A DNA stretch of 37,755 bases, from NCBI GenBank assembly GCA_902780505.1, contig CACZFN010000019.1, forward strand, positions 1 through 37,755, given 5' to 3'. The notes under the pieces are model-generated. The model ran no database searches. It saw only the letters and a list, made by a program, of their open reading frames with translations, and was not told where the DNA came from. This stretch comes from an uncultured Ruminococcus sp. Lineage in GTDB: Bacteria; Bacillota; Clostridia; Oscillospirales; Ruminococcaceae. A program made the translations under genes and the position numbers. How positions within the stretch are numbered: position 1 is the first letter of the stretch; each line of letters starts with the position of its first letter. This document shows, one piece after another, positions 15,028 through 23,676 of the stretch.

Positions 15028-17394
15028 ATGTTTCTGAGAATACTGAAAAAAGATTTAAAACGCAAAAAGACCATGAACATTATCCTGCTTATATTTGTGA
15101 CACTAAGTGCCATGTTTATGTCATCAAGTGTGAACAACATCATTTCAGTAGCCACGGGTATTGATTACTACTTTGAAAAAGCAGGGCTGAAGGATTATTT
15201 TTACATATCCCGCTACAATAACGGCACAAACTATGCAGAGGAAAGGCTCAAAAGCATATCAAGCTATAAAGAGTACAAAAAAGAGGATTCTGTCATGTTT
15301 ACTTCCGATGACCTAAGCCACGGCGGAAAAAAACTCATCGATTCTTCACGGTCAAGTCTGCTGATGCCTGTAGATAACGCACAGATAAAGTATTTTGACA
15401 GTGAAAACAACGAAATAACCTCTGTTCCGGAGGGTAAGGCCTATATAACATCGATGCTGCCAAATGATGCAGGGCTCAGAGAAGGTGATCGCATCTGTGT
15501 GGATATACTGGGGACTAAAATAGAGTTTGAATATATAGGCAAGGCCAAAGACGCTTTTTTAGGATCCGGGTTCGTCAACAACCCGCGGATACTGATAAAC
15601 CGCAGTGATTATGACAAGTTTCTTGAAAATAAACAGATCTATGATTCAAAACGTGCCGCAGTATTCTATATACAGACAGATGACACCGCATCGTTGCAGG
15701 AAGATATGTCAGGAATATCTGGCATTTACTTTGAAGGCGACATAGGCATGATAAAGACTACTTACATTATGGACACGCTTGTGGCGGCAATATTCTTAGT
15801 GGTAAGCTTCGGGCTTATAATAGTTTCGCTTGTGGTGCTGAGATTTACCATCGGCTTTACTATTACGGAAGAATTCCGTGAGATCGGCGTCATGAAGGCC
15901 TTAGGCCTGCCAAACGGCGACATCAGACGGCTATACCTTATAAAGTATGCCGGTATAGCTGCCGCAGGCTCACTTACCGGCTTTATTCTCGGTATACCTT
16001 TCGGGAATATGATGATAAAACAAAGCGAAAAAAATATGGTGCTTGACCGCGAAAACATAGTGCCCATAGGGCTTGCCTGTTCAGCACTCGTAGTGGTCAT
16101 AATACTTGTTTTCTGCTACAGGTCGACCGCTAAAATAAAGAAGCTGTCCCCCATTGACGCTGTGCGTGACGGCCAGACCGGAGAAAGGTTCTCAAAGGGA
16201 AGCAAGCTTGTACTCGGCAAGAGCAGGCTCGGACTAAGAGGATTCCTCGGAGCAAACGATATACTAAGCGCGCCAAGACACTATGGTATAATAACACTTG
16301 TATTCACAATATGCATACTGCTTGTAATGATACTTGCAACAACAGCAAACACTCTGAAAAGCGACAGCCTTATTTACCTGTTCGGTGTTACTGAAAGTGA
16401 TGTGTTCCTTTCTGATACCGCAACTGTATTTGATGTAATGGCGGGCGTGAAGACCTCTGAGGAGGCTGATACGGAAATTGAAGATATCCTCAGAGAAAAC
16501 GGTATGCCTGCAAGCGTTCACCATGAATTATGGTACAGACTGCCCGTTATAACAGACAAAAGGGAAACCACGGTAGTGTTCCTGAAATGCAGCAAGACAA
16601 AAACAACTGATTATACATATACAGAAGGCACAGCCCCTGCCGCAAAGGACGAAATAGCAGTCACAGATTCCATAGCAGAGGAGATTGGCGCGGACATAGG
16701 CGACAAGGTAAAGATAAACATAAACGGTAATATCCGGGAATATATGATAACCGCCAAATTTGAATCTATGAACAATCTCGGCAAAGCGGCAAGACTGCAC
16801 GAAGATGTTGAGATACCTGACAGCCTTATCAGCTCGTCTTTCCATGCACAGATAGATTTTGATGACCACCCTGACGACGACGAGATCGCAAAAAGAATAG
16901 AGAAGCTAAAGGATATCTTTGATACATCAGAGGTGTTTGACAAGGGCGGTTTCGTTGATGACTGCACAGGTGTGGGCTCAACTATAGCAGATGTAAAGAA
17001 CCTGGTGCTTATAATATCAATTATGATCATAATAATGATAAGCATACTTATGGAAAGATCTTTCATAACAAAAGAAAAGCCGCAGATAGCACTGCTTAAA
17101 GCGATCGGATTTGAAAACAGGGACATTTATATTTATCACACCGTAAGGTTCGCTCTGACAGTAGCAGCGGCAGCGATTATCGCAGCACTGGTATGTATAC
17201 CAATGACAAAGCTTACTATGGATCCTGTCTTCAGGATAATGGGTGCTACAAAAAGTATAAAGTACGAACTCAAATATGCAGAGATATTCGGGTTTTACCA
17301 GGTGATAATAATCTGTTCGACGATCATTGCAGCTTTTATGACTTCGCTTTACACAGTAAAAATAAAGGCGCAGGACACGGCAAGCATTGAATAA
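15028..17394 (+). CDS. ABC transporter permease, FtsX/MacB-like
   Basis: A membrane component (788 aa) of an ABC system of the kind that extrudes peptides, lipids or antibiotics. Seen: TM1 (about 17-36), a large extracytoplasmic domain, three helices (about 248-278, 306-328, 345-365), a central helix (about 418-438), a second extracytoplasmic domain, and three C-terminal helices (about 655-672, 705-727, 752-775). The FtsX-domain motif EEFREIGVMKALGLPNGDI and its counterpart EKPQIALLKAIGFENRDI occur in the two halves. ATG with GGAAAGGAGAG upstream. The ATPase gene follows after a 236-base repeat-filled gap, then a two-component system, as in Bce/Vex-type peptide-detoxification loci. Confidence 0.9.
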   Translation: MFLRILKKDLKRKKTMNIILLIFVTLSAMFMSSSVNNIISVATGIDYYFEKAGLKDYFYISRYNNGTNYAEERLKSISSYKEYKKEDSVMFTSDDLSHGGKKLIDSSRSSLLMPVDNAQIKYFDSENNEITSVPEGKAYITSMLPNDAGLREGDRICVDILGTKIEFEYIGKAKDAFLGSGFVNNPRILINRSDYDKFLENKQIYDSKRAAVFYIQTDDTASLQEDMSGISGIYFEGDIGMIKTTYIMDTLVAAIFLVVSFGLIIVSLVVLRFTIGFTITEEFREIGVMKALGLPNGDIRRLYLIKYAGIAAAGSLTGFILGIPFGNMMIKQSEKNMVLDRENIVPIGLACSALVVVIILVFCYRSTAKIKKLSPIDAVRDGQTGERFSKGSKLVLGKSRLGLRGFLGANDILSAPRHYGIITLVFTICILLVMILATTANTLKSDSLIYLFGVTESDVFLSDTATVFDVMAGVKTSEEADTEIEDILRENGMPASVHHELWYRLPVITDKRETTVVFLKCSKTKTTDYTYTEGTAPAAKDEIAVTDSIAEEIGADIGDKVKININGNIREYMITAKFESMNNLGKAARLHEDVEIPDSLISSSFHAQIDFDDHPDDDEIAKRIEKLKDIFDTSEVFDKGGFVDDCTGVGSTIADVKNLVLIISIMIIIMISILMERSFITKEKPQIALLKAIGFENRDIYIYHTVRFALTVAAAAIIAALVCIPMTKLTMDPVFRIMGATKSIKYELKYAEIFGFYQVIIICSTIIAAFMTSLYTVKIKAQDTASIE

Positions 17395-17410
17395 ATCATA
17401 AGCCGGGCAC

Positions 17411-17610
17411 CCAAACCTTTCCGGACGGCGAGCGGCCTGCCTGTGCCTGCGGCTCAGGCGGGGCTTGGGGGGCTTCGCCCTATTAAAACAAAAGCAAGCA
17501 CCCGAGCCGGCCTTTGGCGATTTTTAAGCTCAAAGAGCGAGAAAATCGTCCAAACCTTTCCGGACGGCGAGCGGTGCGCGCAGGGGGGGCTTGGGGGGCT
17601 TCGCCCCCCA
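17411..17610 (+). repeat. GC-rich direct repeat between permease and ATPase
   Basis: CCAAACCTTTCCGGACGGCG with the following AGCGG occurs identically at 17411-17435 and 17550-17574. A second block, GGGGCTTGGGGGGCTTCGCC, occurs at 17460-17479 and 17586-17605. The two blocks keep order but not spacing (offsets 139 and 126). The GC content is far above that of the neighbours, and GGGGGGCTTCGCCCCCC forms a hairpin. No ORF with a ribosome site lies in this 236-base gap. It looks like two copies of a dispersed element inserted into an operon. Confidence 0.7.
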
Positions 17611-17630
17611 TTATGATAAGGAGGATAATA

Positions 17631-18401
17631 ATGAAAACTATACTTCAGACAAAAGGACTTTGCAAGACATATGTGGTGAATAAAAGGCAGAATAATGTGC
17701 TTAGAAATATTGACCTTACAGTAAAAGAGGGTGAAATGGTTGCTGTAATGGGACCTTCGGGTTCGGGAAAAAGCACGCTGCTTTACTGTGTATCAGGTAT
17801 GGACCGGGTAACGTCAGGAGAAGTTGATTTCGACGGACGTGATATCACAAAGCTCAGTGATAAAGAACTGTCAAAGATAAGGCTTGATAAAATGGGGTTC
17901 ATCTTCCAGCAGATGTATATGATGAAAAATCTGACGATTTTAGATAATATAATCCTGCCGGCTGTCCGTTCGGGAAAGATCACGGAATCAAGGGCGCAGA
18001 CAGCACAGCGGGGCAGGACTCTTATGCGCAGGCTCGGTATTGATGACACAGCAGACAATGATATAAATGAAGTTTCGGGCGGTCAGCTCCAGAGGGCGTG
18101 CATTTGCAGAAGTATGATAAATGAACCCGAAATGATATTTGCTGACGAACCGACAGGTGCTCTCAACCGTTCAAGTTCTGACGAGGTAATGAACGAACTG
18201 CTTTCGCTGAACCGTGACGGTACTACCGTTATGTGTGTGACACATGATCCTAAAGTAGCATCAAAATGCAGCAGGGTTATATATATTGTGGACGGCGGCA
18301 TTATGGGCGAACTTGAACTCGGGACTTTTGACGGGACACCCGCAACTCTGAGAGAACGCGAAAAATCACTTAGCGGCTGGCTCATGGAACAGGGCTGGTA
18401 A
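17631..18401 (+). CDS. ABC transporter ATP-binding protein (LolD/MacB type)
   Basis: The ATPase (256 aa) partner of the FtsX permease upstream. Seen: Walker A GPSGSGKST (about 40-48), Q-loop FQQMYMMKNLT, signature VSGGQLQRA, Walker B MIFADEPTGALN and the switch His in CVTHDPKVAS. Note ALNRSSSDE where most relatives have ALDxxxxxx after Walker B. The start is the ATG at 17631 directly after ATAAGGAGGATAATA; the open frame extends further upstream only through the GC-rich repeat. A new promoter for the regulator genes begins right after its stop. Confidence 0.93.
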   Translation: MKTILQTKGLCKTYVVNKRQNNVLRNIDLTVKEGEMVAVMGPSGSGKSTLLYCVSGMDRVTSGEVDFDGRDITKLSDKELSKIRLDKMGFIFQQMYMMKNLTILDNIILPAVRSGKITESRAQTAQRGRTLMRRLGIDDTADNDINEVSGGQLQRACICRSMINEPEMIFADEPTGALNRSSSDEVMNELLSLNRDGTTVMCVTHDPKVASKCSRVIYIVDGGIMGELELGTFDGTPATLREREKSLSGWLMEQGW

Positions 18402-18410
18402 AAAAATGTC

Positions 18411-18439
18411 TTTACTTTTTTAAAGAAATGTACTATAAT
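18411..18439 (+). promoter_or_regulatory. Promoter of the two-component system
   Basis: TTTACT (18411-18416), a 17-base spacer and TATAAT (18434-18439), starting 10 bases after the ATPase stop codon. The regulator pair can thus be transcribed apart from the transporter. Confidence 0.65.
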
Positions 18440-18470
18440 GAAAGTATATTAAATGCTGGGCGGTGATGGT

Positions 18471-19133
18471 ATGACAGATATACTTATTGTTGAGGATAAT
18501 ACAGAAATATCAGAGCTGTTGGCCGATTTTTTGAGGGCAGAGGGCTATACCGTATCCTGCGCGGGAAGCGGCAGGCGAGGGATCGAACTGTTTGAAAGAT
18601 ACGGAGCAAGGCTTGTGGTGCTTGATATCGGTCTGCCCGACATTGACGGCTTTGCGGTATGCAGAAAGCTGCGTGAAAACACTGACACACCTATTCTTAT
18701 AGTAAGTGCAAGGACCGACAAGCAGGACAAATTAAGCGGCTTTGACTTAGGGGCTGATGATTACATAGAAAAACCATATGATATTGATATACTTATTGCA
18801 AAGATCAAAGGCATTTTCAAGCGCAGATTCATGCTTGATGTGATCTCGCATGACGGGGTGAGCTTAAACCTTGCTGACAGAACAGCAGAGATCGACGGGA
18901 AGCCCGCAGAACTTACCGCGAAGGAATTTGATCTTCTCGCACTGCTTATCGAAAACAAGGACAAGGCACTGAAAAAGGAGTACCTGTTCAACACCGTCTG
19001 GGGCAGCGACAGCGATTCCGAACTGCAAACACTCCACGTACATATAAACCGTTTAAGACAGAAGCTTGGTGATGATCCTAAAAAGGCAAAAAGGCTTATA
19101 ACAGTCTGGGGCGTGGGGTATAAATTCGTATGA
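18471..19133 (+). CDS. OmpR/PhoB-family response regulator
   Basis: A DNA-binding regulator (220 aa). Receiver domain (1-115) with acidic pocket VEDN, phosphoacceptor Asp52 (LVVLDIGLPD), and Lys in the EKPYD motif near 103. C-terminal winged helix with LTAKEFDLLALLIENKD and the closing RLITVWGVGYKFV. I chose ATG 18471 (MTDILIVEDN), which has GGCGGTGAT just upstream; an in-frame ATG six codons earlier lacks a ribosome site. The stop overlaps the kinase start (ATGA). It probably controls the preceding ABC transporter. Confidence 0.93.
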   Translation: MTDILIVEDNTEISELLADFLRAEGYTVSCAGSGRRGIELFERYGARLVVLDIGLPDIDGFAVCRKLRENTDTPILIVSARTDKQDKLSGFDLGADDYIEKPYDIDILIAKIKGIFKRRFMLDVISHDGVSLNLADRTAEIDGKPAELTAKEFDLLALLIENKDKALKKEYLFNTVWGSDSDSELQTLHVHINRLRQKLGDDPKKAKRLITVWGVGYKFV

Positions 19134-20347
19134 AGGCGTTTGTAAGACTGTGCGTGGCAGCGGCTGTGTGTTTTGTGACGGTTTTTATTATCGGCAATAT
19201 AATGCTTTTGCGGGGCAGCGGTGACAGCGGCGAGTACCGCGTAGAAGCCAAACGCCTTTGTAACGAGATAGAAAAGATAGGCAGCTATGACATTACACGC
19301 TACCCGCACATAACAGGCCTGTACGAAGACACAGGCGATAAACTGTATGTAACAAACAGGCATTACCTGATAATAAATGCCGGCGGCAAACTTTACAGGG
19401 CAGAATACACAACTGAAAAAAACAGCGGCAGGGCGCTGATCATATTTAATGTGGCATTTGCGGCGGTATTTATTATAACAACGTGTGTGCTTGTCTATTT
19501 ATACCGGCAGCTGATAAGGCCTTTTGAAAAGATAAAAACAGTACCGACAGAACTTGCCCGCGGGAACCTTGCGGTGCCGATATCGGAAGAAAAAAGCAGA
19601 ATGCTCGGAAAGTTCACATGGGGCATTGATATGCTGAGGGAAAGCATTGAGCAGGGACGAGAGCGTGAAATGAAGCTAAGGCGCGACAAAAGGACGCTTG
19701 TGCTTTCACTTTCACACGATATAAAAACACCGCTTTCGGCAATAAAGCTGAGCACTGCCGCACTCAGAAAAGGCCTTTACAAGGACAAGCAGAAACAGGA
19801 CGAGGTCATTGAAGGCATATCACAAAGGGCAGATGAGATAGAAAAGCTGCTCAAAGAGCTGACTGAAAGCGGCGAAGAAGAACTTATAAGCTTTGATATG
19901 AAAATAGGCGAGGAATTCCTGGATCCTATGATCGAACGTATAAAATCAAGATATCTGCCGAGGCTTGAACAGACGGGAACAAAGTTTATTATCGGAAAGC
20001 ACACAAACCCGCTGCTTATATGCGATACTGACAGGCTTTGTGAATGCCTGCAAAACCTTATTGAAAACGCCATTAAATACGGCGACGGCAAGCTTATCGA
20101 AATAAGCTTTTCCTGCGAGGACGGCTGTGAGCTTATAACCGTTTCAAACACAGGCAGCACCCCTGCGCCGCACGAGCTTACCGGGCTGTTTGAAAGCTTC
20201 AAGCGCGGAAGCAACAGCGATGGGATAAACGGCAGCGGCCTTGGGCTTTACATATGCAAAAGACTTATGACATCAATGAAGGGCGACATTTTTGCAGATA
20301 TAAAGGAAAACAGATTTGAAGCAACGCTAATTGCTGCGCTTGCTTAA
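19130..20347 (+). CDS. Sensor histidine kinase
   Basis: A 405-aa membrane kinase partner of the preceding regulator. TM1 (5-27), a small extracytoplasmic domain of about 75 residues, TM2 (102-124), a HAMP-like linker (about 125-180), a dimerisation/phosphoacceptor domain with His196 in LSLSHDIKTPLSAIK, and a HATPase domain with the N-box NLIENAIKYGDG and G-box GSGLGLYICKRL. The sensor domain is larger than in the intramembrane-sensing BceS type, so it may bind a ligand itself. Translationally coupled through the ATGA overlap; the terminator follows. Confidence 0.93.
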   Translation: MKAFVRLCVAAAVCFVTVFIIGNIMLLRGSGDSGEYRVEAKRLCNEIEKIGSYDITRYPHITGLYEDTGDKLYVTNRHYLIINAGGKLYRAEYTTEKNSGRALIIFNVAFAAVFIITTCVLVYLYRQLIRPFEKIKTVPTELARGNLAVPISEEKSRMLGKFTWGIDMLRESIEQGREREMKLRRDKRTLVLSLSHDIKTPLSAIKLSTAALRKGLYKDKQKQDEVIEGISQRADEIEKLLKELTESGEEELISFDMKIGEEFLDPMIERIKSRYLPRLEQTGTKFIIGKHTNPLLICDTDRLCECLQNLIENAIKYGDGKLIEISFSCEDGCELITVSNTGSTPAPHELTGLFESFKRGSNSDGINGSGLGLYICKRLMTSMKGDIFADIKENRFEATLIAALA

Positions 20348-20360
20348 ATAATAAACAGTT

Positions 20361-20394
20361 AAGGCACCCGTGAAATACACGGGTGCCTTTTTTT
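20361..20394 (+). terminator. Terminator of the two-component operon
   Basis: A 12-bp perfect stem (20361-20372 with 20378-20389), loop AAATA, followed by TTTTTTT. Confidence 0.95.
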
Positions 20395-20460
20395 GCCTGC
20401 ATTATGCAATATGCATAAAATCCATATGCATAAACTATCGATATCTGTTAAGAATTAACA

Positions 20461-20511
20461 TTGACAAAGCCGCGTATCTGATATATACTGTTAATATAAC
20501 ATATAAACAGT
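20461..20511 (+). promoter_or_regulatory. Promoter and probable GntR operator
   Basis: TTGACA (20461-20466), a 17-base spacer and TATACT (20484-20489). Overlapping the -10 box and the start site is an inverted repeat ACTGTT-N13-AACAGT (20487-20511) with further A/T symmetry inside (ATATA...ATAT). Its position fits autorepression by the YtrA-type GntR protein encoded next. Confidence 0.75.
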
Positions 20512-20546
20512 TACCAAGTGACTGAACAGAAGAAAGGAGATAACAA

Positions 20547-20921
20547 ATGAAGATATACCAAAATTCAAGTGAGCCTATCTACAAACAGATAGCTTCACAG
20601 CTGAGGGAACAGATACTGACCGGAAAGCTCAAAGCAGGCGATCCGCTGCCCTCAATAAGAATGCTGGCACAGGATCTGAAAATAAGCGTTATAACCACTA
20701 TGAAAGCCTATGACGAACTTGCAGCCGAGGGGCTTGTGACGGCTTCAAAGGGCAAGGGCTACTATGTAAATGCACAGGACGAGAGAATGCTGAAAGAACA
20801 GCATATGCGGCAGCTTGAAAAGCACCTGTCAGATGCGATATACTCCGCAAGGATAGCAGGAGTCGGACTTGAAGAAGTTGAGCAAACCCTTGAAATGCTG
20901 TGGAGCATTGACGAGGTCTGA
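20547..20921 (+). CDS. GntR-family transcriptional regulator, YtrA subfamily
   Basis: A 124-aa repressor. N-terminal winged helix (PIYKQIASQLREQILTGKL, then DPLPSIRMLAQDLKISVITT and AYDELAAEGLV) followed only by a short helical tail (about 75-120), the small effector region that defines YtrA-type members. These usually repress an adjacent ABC transporter operon, which is what follows here. ATG after AAAGGAGAT. The stop TGA lies 4 bases before the next start. Confidence 0.92.
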   Translation: MKIYQNSSEPIYKQIASQLREQILTGKLKAGDPLPSIRMLAQDLKISVITTMKAYDELAAEGLVTASKGKGYYVNAQDERMLKEQHMRQLEKHLSDAIYSARIAGVGLEEVEQTLEMLWSIDEV

Positions 20922-20925
20922 TGAT

Positions 20926-21270
20926 ATGGACTTTGCAATATGGTATCTGCTGTTTATTGTTCTTTTCGCTTCGTATTATCAGCGCAGAAGACGAATGAGG
21001 CAGATATTACACAAGCATATGATGAATAAAAGAAAAGGAGTAAGCAATATGAACGAGCTTATCAAGGCATATATCGGCAAGGATGTAATTATCTCCACAG
21101 GGTTCACCTCTGTAGACGGAACACTCGTAAAGGTCGAGGATAATTGGGCGCAGCTTGAAACAAAGGCCGGCATAAAGACGGTTAATCTTGAGTATGTTTC
21201 CGTTGTGCAGGAATACCCTCGTAAGAAAAACGGAAAGAAAAGCTCTGTTCGGGCATTATTCGGGGAATAA
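20926..21270 (+). CDS. Small protein: membrane helix plus soluble domain (DUF6897-like), possible dual start
   Basis: A 114-aa product of unknown function starting with a single membrane helix (MDFAIWYLLFIVLFASYY), then a very basic stretch (QRRRRMRQ) and a soluble domain of about 70 residues (MNELIKAYIGKDVIIS...). That domain resembles the short uncharacterised proteins (DUF6897 as I recall it) found in Clostridia. The first ATG has GAGG 9 bases upstream. An in-frame ATG at 21050 has a much stronger AAAAGGAGT site and would give the 73-aa soluble domain alone. Both forms may be made. Between the repressor and the ATPase genes of the operon. Confidence 0.65.
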   Translation: MDFAIWYLLFIVLFASYYQRRRRMRQILHKHMMNKRKGVSNMNELIKAYIGKDVIISTGFTSVDGTLVKVEDNWAQLETKAGIKTVNLEYVSVVQEYPRKKNGKKSSVRALFGE

Positions 21271-21282
21271 GGAGAATTGAAA

Positions 21283-22173
21283 ATGAATAACGCAATTGAG
21301 ATCAACGGCATTACCAAGAAATACAAGGATTTTACACTGGGTGAGATAAAAGCCGAAATACCCTGTGGTTTTGCAACGGCGCTGATCGGCGCCAACGGTG
21401 CAGGAAAGACAACACTTATTGACATTCTTTGCGGGATAACCGCAAAAAACAGCGGCGAGGCCGTTTACTTCGGGAACATGACAGACATAGACAGCACAGA
21501 GCTTAAAAACAGGATAGGCTACTGTTCTTCCGCTAACTTTCTTCCGCTTGACTGGAACCTGAAAAAGACAGCGGCAGCCTGTGAACTTGCATTTGATAAT
21601 TTCGACAGGGAAAAGTTTTCATCAATATGCCGCAGGTTCAAGCTCGGCAGCCCTGATGACAAAAAGCAGAAAAAGATAATGAAGCTTTCGGACGGCAACA
21701 AGATGCGTACCTACCTTGCGGCGGTGCTTGCAAGGGATACTGATCTTCTTGTTCTTGACGAACCTGCATCATCACTTGATCCGCTTGCCCGTGATTTGTT
21801 ATGCGACCTGTTCAGGGAGTATCTGAGTGAACGTGACGGTGAAAGGACTGTGCTGTTCTCCACCCACAACATCGCTGACATGGAATTTGCCACAGACTAC
21901 TGCATCTTCATGGCAAACGGCAAGGTCATCGAGCAGGGATTTGTTGAAGACCTGAAACAGAAATACATCCTCGTTCACGGTGATGCCGAAAACGCTGACA
22001 AGGCAAGACCGTTCATGATATCCTTCACAGGCGGCAGAACAAGCTTTGAGGGTATAGCACTTGCAGAAAACCGTGATATGCTTTCAGCATACGACACGGC
22101 CATCGAAGCGCCCACACTTCAGCAATTAAGCGTTGGTATACTAAGAAAGGCGGAGGAAGATGAAGAAAAATAA
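21283..22173 (+). CDS. ABC transporter ATP-binding protein (YtrB-like)
   Basis: A 296-aa ATPase. Walker A GANGAGKTT (near 38), signature LSDGNKMRT, Walker B LLVLDEPASSLDP and switch His in FSTHNIADME; a C-terminal extension of about 90 residues follows. The signature has LSDG rather than LSGG, common in this exporter subfamily. The ATG at 21283 has GGAG 8 bases upstream (a TTG two codons earlier is too close to it). Its end overlaps the next gene by 14 bases. Works with the two permeases downstream. Confidence 0.9.
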   Translation: MNNAIEINGITKKYKDFTLGEIKAEIPCGFATALIGANGAGKTTLIDILCGITAKNSGEAVYFGNMTDIDSTELKNRIGYCSSANFLPLDWNLKKTAAACELAFDNFDREKFSSICRRFKLGSPDDKKQKKIMKLSDGNKMRTYLAAVLARDTDLLVLDEPASSLDPLARDLLCDLFREYLSERDGERTVLFSTHNIADMEFATDYCIFMANGKVIEQGFVEDLKQKYILVHGDAENADKARPFMISFTGGRTSFEGIALAENRDMLSAYDTAIEAPTLQQLSVGILRKAEEDEEK

Positions 22174-22849
22174 TTCTACACTGTCACAGGCGCTTTCGAT
22201 ATACACAGGTGACAGTATACCAAAGTTTATACTCAGGTTTACAGCCTTTGCAACACTGCTATATGCGGGAACCGTTTTATTCTTCTTCCTGATGATAGCA
22301 CTACAAAGCGGGTTTTCACGGACTTATGAAGATTTCAAAGGTGATGCATTCATAGCTATGTACATAGGAATGGATATAGCAATTGTCATTGCGGTGACAT
22401 TACTTTCTACATACGAAAAGGACGAGCCGGGCGGCAAGTTTTTCAGGAGCGTATCAGAAGGTTTTGATGCTTTCACAAAAATGCGAACCGCACTTACGCT
22501 TGCAGTCCCCGCTTCGACTATCGTATCACTTGCTGTGATATTCCTTATCAATACAGCAGCAGGGTTTGACAAGAAGATAGCTGCAATATGTTTATCAACA
22601 GGGGCGTTTTTGCTGCTTGCTATCGCACTTGCAAATTTCCTGAATATGATAGGCAGCAAAACCGCAAGGGGGCTTTTAACCACGCTGATGCTTATGATAA
22701 TCGGCGCAGGCGGCGCAATGCTCGCTTTTGAAAAAGACGACAGGCTTGGTATCATACAGATAATTGCAGCAGTGCTTGGTATAGTATTACTGCCTGTATC
22801 AAACAGGGCATTTCTGGCGCATTACCGCAAAAAACGCTGGGACTGCTGA
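22160..22849 (+). CDS. ABC transporter permease-like membrane protein 1
   Basis: A 229-aa protein with about six hydrophobic segments (near 25-48, 66-85, 112-132, 141-163, 172-190, 198-215) and no recognised soluble domain. It overlaps the ATPase gene by 14 bases, with GGCGGAGGA before its ATG, and is followed after 15 bases by a second permease. Context identifies it as a membrane subunit of a YtrA-regulated ABC exporter; the substrate is unknown. Confidence 0.75.
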   Translation: MKKNNSTLSQALSIYTGDSIPKFILRFTAFATLLYAGTVLFFFLMIALQSGFSRTYEDFKGDAFIAMYIGMDIAIVIAVTLLSTYEKDEPGGKFFRSVSEGFDAFTKMRTALTLAVPASTIVSLAVIFLINTAAGFDKKIAAICLSTGAFLLLAIALANFLNMIGSKTARGLLTTLMLMIIGAGGAMLAFEKDDRLGIIQIIAAVLGIVLLPVSNRAFLAHYRKKRWDC

Positions 22850-22864
22850 ACGGGAGGACAAAAC

Positions 22865-23533
22865 ATGAAAAAGTCATTAGAAGCTTTAAAATTATATGCA
22901 AAGACTGCACTGCACCCTGCAGTGGTGATAATGGCCGTGTTCTTTATGGTAATAATGCTCGTTTTGCTTGTGTTTGATCCTGAGGAGTATGCAAGCGAGG
23001 AATACCTTGACATGATAGGATCGGTACAGATAGGGCATATCGGGATATACTTTCTAATATTTACCGGCGGTTCAAGAGTGTCACAAAACAAGTTCTTTGC
23101 ATCAAGTAAATTTGCAAAAACGCTGTATACTACTACACCTGTAATGTTTATATTCCTGATCACACTTGCATATGATGCCGTCATAGCCGCAATATCAGCC
23201 GCCGTTGCAGACACAAGGACTTTATCGGACTTTCTCGTTTTTGATTCACTGAGCAGTGCCGCAGTGATAATCGGCGGCGCGACATACGGAAAGAAAAAAC
23301 TTGGGATGGTATTTGCGCTCCCCTACTTCCTGTTCCTTACTTTCCCGATGACAGCAGAAAAAATCGGCTTTAATGATAATTCCCTGGGGCTTAGCCTGCC
23401 GGCCGCTTTTGCAGCCGCTGCGGGGATATATATACTAAGCATAGTTTTCTCAGTCATCATAACGAGAACATGGTGGAAAACAGGTGATAAATTCTATTTA
23501 CAGAACAGTTACATAAGAAAAACAATGTCATAA
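22865..23533 (+). CDS. ABC transporter permease-like membrane protein 2
   Basis: A 222-aa protein with about six hydrophobic segments (near 18-40, 56-72, 94-115, 127-145, 154-170, 184-206) and a basic C-terminal tail. ATG with GGGAGGAC upstream. The last gene of the GntR operon, followed by a terminator. Probably the second membrane subunit of the exporter; not similar enough by eye to the first to call it a duplicate. Confidence 0.75.
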   Translation: MKKSLEALKLYAKTALHPAVVIMAVFFMVIMLVLLVFDPEEYASEEYLDMIGSVQIGHIGIYFLIFTGGSRVSQNKFFASSKFAKTLYTTTPVMFIFLITLAYDAVIAAISAAVADTRTLSDFLVFDSLSSAAVIIGGATYGKKKLGMVFALPYFLFLTFPMTAEKIGFNDNSLGLSLPAAFAAAAGIYILSIVFSVIITRTWWKTGDKFYLQNSYIRKTMS

Positions 23534-23545
23534 AAGCAATGCATG

Positions 23546-23569
23546 ACCGCACTTGACAGTGCGGTTTTT
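23546..23569 (+). terminator. Terminator of the GntR/ABC operon
   Basis: ACCGCAC (23546-23552) pairs with GTGCGGT (23559-23565), loop TTGACA, followed by TTTT. Confidence 0.85.
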
Positions 23570-23676
23570 GCATATGCCGGATAAAACTCAAAAAAAGAAG
23601 AACTGTCTGCACCCAAAGGCGTTATCTCAGGGTATTATAAGTAGGAATAAATAAAAATTATCAGGAGGTAATGATT

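Noticed and set aside
12943-17610. CRISPR array
   Set aside because: The repeats are few, differ in length, lack regular spacers and have no cas genes nearby.
17514-17630. Upstream extension of the ATPase ORF to 17514
   Set aside because: It would translate the GC-rich repeat; the ATG at 17631 has an ideal ribosome site and matches the family N-terminus.
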